Assembly (NCBI GenBank): GCA_013420905.1
Contig: JAAXNY010000001.1
Location: 5,456,001-5,520,000 of the forward strand
DNA from: Collybia mongolica
Lineage: Eukaryota; Basidiomycota; Agaricomycetes; Agaricales; Clitocybaceae
Direction of reading: 5' to 3'
Length of the DNA stretch: 64,000 bases
The position numbers and the translations under genes are program-made. Positions 57,881 to 64,000 of this stretch are shown here, one piece after another (positions within the stretch are counted from its first letter, which is position 1; every line of letters starts with the position of its first letter). Below the pieces are notes generated by a model. That model was not told the DNA's origin. It did no database searches and saw only the letters and a list, made by a program, of their open reading frames with translations.

Positions 57881-58716
57881 GAAGGGTGCCATTTGGGCCG
57901 ATCACCCCGGCGACCCAAAGTGGCTGCGACGGAATTGTATAATGTATTGCCGGAGCCAAGGCGTGACAAAAGAGAAAGAAAAAAAAAACAAATGCCGCAG
58001 ATCGACCGGCGGCTTGTCCTTGGAATTTGAACTCGTTTTCTTCATAAATCAACGAGCTCACGTTCGTTGGATTCTCAATCATGGATTCATGCAGTCCTCT
58101 AAGATGGATTCCTGAAATATAATCAAGTATCTCCATCACCCGCTGACTGCCAGTAGTTCTCGCCCCGTCTAGCCCCGGCCCCCGAGTCCTGCCAGTGAAG
58201 ATCAGCCGTCGCTCTCGCCAAATGGTACGAACACGTATGTAGTCAAGAGGACTTGCGATCAAAGCTGTTTATCATCTTGGCCTACGTGTACCGTTCGAGG
58301 CTCTGCCACATCCTAATCCTCAACCCCATGATTCTAGGCGAAATCCCTCCAAAACATGTGGCTAAGAGCTCGACCCGCCCAGTGACGTCTTCGCCTGTCG
58401 CCAAGACACCTTTTTGCCAATGCGCGTCCACCTTGCTGAACCCAGACTGTCACCAGCTTTCCTAGTCGTGGAGTCCGAAGGGGACTTGGTCGTGCGCGCG
58501 AGGAGTCGCCTCTTATTTCACTGGACAGTGCAATATGCCGCCGGGCTTAGGATCATCAGGAGATGCACAGCCTCATCTCTATTATTGGCGTCTGAAGGCC
58601 GGATCGGAGAGGGCGTCATTGATGATGTATGTCTACGTATACTCCACGTGCACCCGATTGCTCGCGGTTCCTTGTTTAAGGCGTTATAAACACTACAGAA
58701 ACGCCGGTCTAGATCT

Positions 58717-58838
58717 ATGGGGTTCTCGGCCAGGAAGGTGTGGGGTATTATCGTGTTCTTTGGATTCCACAAATTCTAGTGCGTGAATATTTTTCGGGCT
58801 GGGTGGGCGTCGATACTGGGGGCTAGGGGTGTCGGTGG
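58717..58838 (+). repeat. Inverted duplication, copy 1
   Basis: It shares a ~120-bp diverged match, including TTGGATTCCACAAA and TGGGCGTCGATAC, with the complement of 60174-60290. Confidence 0.65.
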
Positions 58839-60173
58839 TATGCCCCCACACGAGGATTGTAAATAAAGCGGTATTGTTCCTCTACGGTGGGTCGGGGTAG
58901 GGGAAGCTTAATATGGGTTAACGGCGATATTAATTGGATATTCCGCACGTACCCTTTCTTTGGAGCGTTTAATGCCTACAGGAATATCCTCGAGGGCGAC
59001 TTGCCGGAATAGGGTTATGCTTGAACCATGATTCGGCCAACGCCTGAAGGCGGACTCACCCCAGAATGTCGCATGAACCCCTCCCTGTCAACACGCCATT
59101 CACCCCCACGGCTACGAATCGATAATACGTGTCCATATATACGTCGTAATAGCGGCACTTCGCGTCCACAAACATGACAACTGGGATTTTACGATATCAA
59201 TTGTCTTCAGGATTTAACACGTCGAAATTGGTCGTTTCACCGACATGCATACCTTCCATGCTCTCGCATTGATTGTTGTAAACCTCAAGGCGCGACGACT
59301 TGGGTGTGAAGTGGAACATGTGTCGCCAATGGCCCATCAAGAACCGACTTGAAGTCAGTAACAAGAAAAGTTGGTACTTTACATCTAGGAATAACGTTGC
59401 AATACGTTTCGTTAATTGACTTGATTTCAGGAGTCGCCGTTCTTCTAAGAATCTGGTTATATTGAGCCATACCGCCTGTTCCTGAAAGTAGGGGATATCT
59501 TTGATGTTCTCGTGTCACCTTTCTATCACAATTTGACGCGAACCTTGAAGGACTTGTTATGACCTCGCAAATATATGTCTGAAAAAATGCCAGTAAACAC
59601 TACCATCATATCAACAATAAACCAGTGCTCGACAGCAGAGTGAAACTTTGATGACTTCTCATTAAAGACCCAGCTCTTTGCTTCCTGTCTCAGGTCTGAT
59701 AATTCTTGGAACTTCACAAAATGAGTCAAAAACGAGTCTAGGATCAGTGAGTAATTACTACCAATATTGGAACAATTACTGCGATTGCATCACCACGGCC
59801 AGCTCTGAAATGCAACATTGACGCCAGGCACATTGACGCGGCGCCGGCCCACACGCCACCATCGAAACACGAGGTTATGAATTAGCCGGCCCACAACGCG
59901 TCAAGTCCGGACCATAACATACTTTTCACAGGCTATGTAAAATAAAAGCTGTAAAGCCTCGTACGGCCAAACCCTTCCAGTTGTTGAAACCTGACAGTCC
60001 TTCTGGTGCTCAAACCAAAGTCTGGATTTTACTTGCCTGAAATTCTCCTTTTTATTTAGCATCCCTGTTACCCAATTTTAAACTTCTCCCACCTCTACCC
60101 ACCGTATGACTGAACACATGGGAATAATTCCACTCTGTTTGGAGCCCTCATCTGAGGGTACACCACCAGTCTA

Positions 60174-60290
60174 CCACCGATGTCTCTAGCCCCCCGTATC
60201 GACGCCCATCCAGCCCAACGAATATCCGCGCATCAGAGTTTGTGGAATCCAAGGAATGCAAGAATACCCCACACCTTCCCGATAACCCCA
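60174..60290 (-). repeat. Inverted duplication, copy 2
   Basis: Reverse-complement partner of 58717-58838. It lies just upstream of the multi-TM gene. Confidence 0.65.
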
Positions 60291-60458
60291 CATCAGGAAA
60301 TCCCAATTTAGCGTCCCTTACCACGATCACGCCAGAGCATTCCGCACCACCCCACATGGCGTCAAGGATAGAGGTTCTGAGTCTTATTTTCAAGCAGACT
60401 GCCGCGTGGGTTTTAGGGGGGTATTGGCATAATGATAGTAGGAATTGGGTTTTCACAG

Positions 60459-61938
60459 GCCGTCATTCTCCCCCGAATCCGTGTCTGCCTGTTCGACACA
60501 AACTGTCCCCTACCCTTTGGTGTGGGTGTGGGAAACGCACTGACTCTCCTCCAGACACTCATGCATTACTGGCTTCAAGCCGGGATGCTCATGGCCTCGA
60601 TGGGTTTGCTCAAACTGAGCGCATACCAGGCGTGGTTTATTTTAATGCGTGACGGAAACACCATAGACAACCTTGATCTCAACCTCGGAGCCGTCCGAGG
60701 GAATGTCCTTGATGCCGCCCGCCTTGTTTTTCGGAAGAGAAGTCGGTGGCTCAGTGTATATGTTCTTGGCCAACTTGGCATCGGCACTGCTATTTCGTTG
60801 ATAATTGGGCTCTCGATCGTACGAGAACAGGAGGCCCGTACGTTTAGATATTCCACCACCATACAGTTCCTGGATAGCAGCTATGCAAGTAACGCTGATG
60901 AGGCACGGGCAGCTGCAGAAGTGAGCGCTTGGGCGATACTCAATGATACATCCCATTCTTTTGCGTATCGGGGCTCTTTGGTTATTCCTGATGCACGCAA
61001 TGTTTCTACATATTTTCGAGCGGGTGGTCCTCGAATCAAGGGGGCGTTGTCATGCACGGGGTTCGAGGATTATAACATCACCTCAAACGGGACATCTACA
61101 CATTATGTCATGCATATAGGTCTCAAGGAATATTCAACCCCCTCTTCAGTGCCGTTGGCCGTGGCCATGGCGGGTGCTGGCACGGCAATAGCGAGATATA
61201 TCTGGGTCAGTAACACCACAGGGAGGCTTCCGAATGCAACCCTGACAAGCGGTGGCATGATGAACATGGCATTGTGTACCCACAGCGTTTACTTCGCGGA
61301 GGATGCTGGAGGTGTGGAAGGGATACAAGAGATGAGTCCCAGTATACCTCTTACCCCCGGATGCCCTGTCGCGGACCCCCAATATATGCGCGTCTGACGC
61401 AGTGAACAAAGCCATCATCAATTGGTGGGGCGGGGCGGGCCCTTACTTACTTGGTGTCAACTGCAGAGGCTCTGTCCTCGGACCGCTGCCCCTGTCTGGT
61501 GTGGCAGAGGAGGACAACTGTCCATTAACAGAGGAGTTGTGGTCTGAAACTGTCACAAGTATGCTCGATGGACTCGTGCATACTGGCCACAAAAGTGCGA
61601 GCACGAGTACTCAGACGCTCATTGTCTCCGGGACGGCTGTCGACGGCAAGAGATGGTGGCTTCAAGCCTTGATCCCGTTCCTCACGCTCGTTCTGTATGG
61701 GGTGGGGCTAGCTTACACCGCGATGCTCAGTCAGGGGAGGAATGTGTTGAAGGAGTTGACTCTTACTGAGATTATCGGAGCGGCGCAAACGGAGTATGTT
61801 CGTGCCCTTCTGGATTCGGGGACGTTGGCGAAGGCTATGGTGCAGTATGAACGCGAGGCGGGTTTTACTATTCCGAACTCACCTCGTGCCGGGAAGCGTT
61901 ATATGGATGAGAGTACTTTAGTAAAAGATCCTGTTTGA
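60459..61938 (+). CDS. Agaricomycete multi-TM protein, frameshifted, 5' exons unresolved
   Basis: The first clear exon begins after an acceptor at 60456-60458. The protein has an early helical region, a membrane helix (YVLGQLGIGTAISLIIGLSI), a ~330-residue non-cytoplasmic region with several N-glycosylation sequons (NDTS, NVS, NITS, NGTS, NTTG, NATL), and a second helix (WLQALIPFLTLVLYGVGLAY) followed by a cytoplasmic segment. I know this as a mushroom-specific family without assigned function. The frame breaks at a run of five C at 61376-61380; with four C the reading would run on through PNICASDAVNKAIINWW without interruption. This is either a true mutation or a sequence error. Upstream exons and start were not resolved; an ATG at 60356 does not join in frame. 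Confidence 0.6.
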
Positions 61939-62510
61939 GTTTGAAACTTTGGGTAATATACTTTGGTCCTGGGAAGCCATTATCAAGTAATAAATGAATG
62001 CTCTCTGCGGTTCCCGCCATATTCTTGAAGAGGCTGAGTTTCTTTTCCTGTTTGTTGTATCTCTTCCCGTCGCTTTATGCCTCGCTTCTGCTTGGATACG
62101 GTCGAGCTTTAACGACACAATATTGAAATCTTCATGATTTTAAGCCTAGAGAACCTTTATATTTCAGGTGATGTCAAAGAGCCTTGATGATGCTTCAAGT
62201 TTGCCAATGTTCCGAGGAGCTTTTTAAATTAGTTGCTCATGATTGACAGACTGGTCGAGGTCTGTTGGTTGATTTCGGTCGGTATTGACAAGGAGGGATC
62301 ATAGATGGTGCTTCGGGTGGAGCTTTTCGGGATAACCCGAACGCACCGGAAGCTTTTCGGAACATTTGTTTGCCACCAGCCTCCCAAAATCAAAGTAGAC
62401 TTTTTGTTTCCAACCGCGACGGCCGCTGTGTCAAGCTAGGCGTCAAGTATACGACAACTCAGGACTCTATTCTACATCAAGCCCTAATATACCCCTGATT
62501 TATTTGCGAT

Positions 62511-63749
62511 ATGGACGGCATGGTGGTTGAAGATGAGAAGAAGCCTTTTGACGCAGAAAACCCGGAGGAAGAGGATTCACAGCCAGACCCAGATGAGCAC
62601 TTGATGTTGGACCAGGGGAACGGTCGAGTATGGCTCGTCAAGGTGTGTTGTCAGTACTAGACATTGCACAAGCTGGGGAATATATGGGCACCCCAGATTC
62701 CCAAGTTTCTTATGGAGCGTTGGTCTGCCATCAACGCGGAGGATCACCACCTGGCAACTATTCGTGTCTACAGCAATGCAGTGAACCCAGCTACAAACAA
62801 ACCTCGAATAGTCCTCTTTCTACCCCCGAACCGCGACCCCTCAGACACGAGCCCGGTCGAACAACAGCCAAACCGGCCGACATTCACCGTGCCAACATTT
62901 TACAAAACCTCGGGTGCAGAGCCCGATGCGTACGAGCTCGACATGGTGAACGACTCCGTGGACAACCAGATAGTGGTAGCAGAGCGCCCTAAGGACTCGT
63001 CTCTGAGTGTATCGACAAGCGCGGCGGCCGCGACCGTCAATACGCGAGCACGGACAACAATTCTCACTGGACGGATAAAACACGAATGCAACCTCCGCCC
63101 AACTTTCAGCACGAATTATCGCAAGCAGATGAAGGAACGGCACAGGAAGTACAACACACCAGTGCGGCAGATTCGCATGATTGATGACGCGGGCGTTCCT
63201 GGTGGGAGAGGCGGTGTCAACCGACTCAGCAGTGGCGTTGGCGTTGGGGCTGGCAGTGCATTCGGGGATCTCATTGTGTGTCACTTCGCTACGTGTCTCG
63301 GGAATATTGATGATGATATGATGTTCAGAAAACGAAGCCCAGACCTGCGAAAGGCACTTTCGAGCGTATGGCTCGTATGCCGAGGAACCAACTTCTCGAC
63401 CAAATATTCCAGTTATTCCGCGACCCACCACGCTGGGGTATACGGCCCTTGCGGGATAAAACACAACAGCCTGAGGTGTATCTGAAGGAAGTCCTTTCAG
63501 AAGTGGCATTCTTACACCGTAGCGGAGAACACAATGGCCTTTGGGAACTGAAGGCGAACTTCAGGGGAGACGGGGTGAGTTTGACAGCCGCCAGGCAGAT
63601 GATGGTGCTGATCATGTTACTCGTAGATCAAAGGAGAAGATGTCGCCGGACCAAGTGGAATGGCTGATGTTAAAATGGAGGGTGTTGATGAAGACGACGA
63701 CGGTGATGAAGATGATGATGACGATGAAGACATGGAGGAGGTCTCATGA
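62511..63749 (+). CDS. TFIIF beta subunit (RAP30/Tfg2)
   Basis: Four exons (62511-62642, 62697-63275, 63329-63574, 63627-63749) give 359 codons plus stop. An acidic N-terminus is followed by the TFIIF-beta dimerisation domain (VWLVKIPKFLMERWSA, LATIRVYSN), then TTILTGRIKHECNLRP and YRKQMKERHRKYNTPVRQI. A winged-helix DNA-binding domain follows at the C-terminus (RNQLLDQIFQLF, WGIRPLRDKTQQPEVYLKEV, GLWELK), and an acidic tail closes the protein. It is a core subunit of the RNA polymerase II initiation factor TFIIF, acting in the nucleus with the alpha subunit. Length and domain order agree with fungal orthologs. Confidence 0.93.
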
Positions 63750-64000
63750 TAAATTCGTCAGAATCCTGTGTTTCGAGCAGGTAGGAGTACCTCCTCTAAT
63801 ACCGCTGAGTGATGTATGTCTGTATTAACTATTAATTTATAACTTTTATTTCTGCGCCCTCTGCATGCCTCCAATTTCCCCCTTCCACCGCGGTAGTAGT
63901 CGTGTCTGCTCTTCGCAATACTATGAAACCGGACTGATCCTCTTCCAGATCACCACCCTGAGTAAGTTCTTGCAAAGGCCATTACCTACACGTTTAGGTC
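63750..64000. other. Right edge, no gene assigned
   Basis: 3' region of the TFIIF beta gene. Possible exon sequence near 63930-63960 is too short to interpret. Confidence 0.35.

Larger units (their letters stand above)
57881..60458. other. Gene-poor stretch with an inverted duplication
   Basis: No complete gene supported. Minus-strand frames at 59526-59729 and 59285-59518 may be neighbouring exons of an unknown protein (contain AVEHWFIVDMMVVFTGIF and TYCNVIPRCKVPTFLVTDF), but I could not join them in frame. A diverged inverted repeat occurs at 58717-58838 and 60174-60290. Confidence 0.4.

Noticed and set aside
58220..58300. ATG followed by a GTATGT donor, considered as the first exon of a small ribosomal protein gene
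   Set aside because: No downstream exon with matching ribosomal protein sequence was found in the next 1.5 kb.

Overview
The window is genomic DNA from a filamentous basidiomycete, most likely an agaricomycete. The genes are split by many short GT..AG introns of about 50-60 nt, and several families are typical of mushrooms: the abundant kinase-like family, mushroom BTB and F-box proteins, a DUF6534-type membrane protein, an agaricomycete 7TM protein, Plavaka/Tnp2-like and hAT transposons, and Spt5-like genes inside a transposon island. No prokaryotic, organellar or CRISPR features were seen. All domain names come from recognising motifs by eye; no database was searched.

Layout. 1-4.2 kb is transposon: the 3' end of a Tnp2/Plavaka-like transposase, then a complete hAT-type element with 8-bp target duplications that carries a zinc-finger gene. 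5.4-11.6 kb holds accessory genes: an unknown membrane-anchored protein (-), a degenerate kinase-like protein (+), a BTB protein (-), and a DUF6534-like protein (-) cut into 19 exons, which leaves most of it looking like an ORF desert. 11.6-18.5 kb is gene-poor. 18.5-25.1 kb has an F-box protein (+), an amino-acid permease (-), a MITE, and a 7TM protein (+). 26.9-28.7 kb has a decayed repeat protein and a second hAT-type non-autonomous element. 30.7-34.3 kb is a GC-rich gene with an AreA/GATA-like N-terminal domain and a DUF3295-like C-terminus. 36-45.3 kb is a nested transposon island: a 1.66-kb element with ~410-bp inverted arms has truncated one of two head-to-head Spt5-like (NGN/KOW) genes, followed by another transposon-type gene and an array of a short palindromic motif. 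46.1 kb to the end is mostly conserved core genome: a Zn2Cys6 transcription factor (+), a CE4 polysaccharide deacetylase (+), a Pfa4-like DHHC palmitoyltransferase (-), cytochrome c (-), a frameshifted multi-TM protein (+) and TFIIF beta (+).

Exon models. For nine genes I placed every splice site by hand, and the exon lengths add up to an uninterrupted frame: kinase-like 393 aa, BTB 308, DUF6534-like 338, permease 564, 7TM 347, AreA-like/DUF3295 1140, Zn2Cys6 977, CE4 249, DHHC 344. Cytochrome c (108) and TFIIF beta (359) also close exactly. Several need microexons: 10, 12, 14, 16 and 18 nt in the DUF6534-like gene; 14 nt in the permease; 6 nt inside the zinc cluster; 10 and 12 nt in the deacetylase; and a single nucleotide in the DHHC gene that supplies the first base of the Trp codon of the DHHC-P-W motif. 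The genes do not form one pathway. The most notable features are the extreme microexons and the transposon-island Spt5-like genes.
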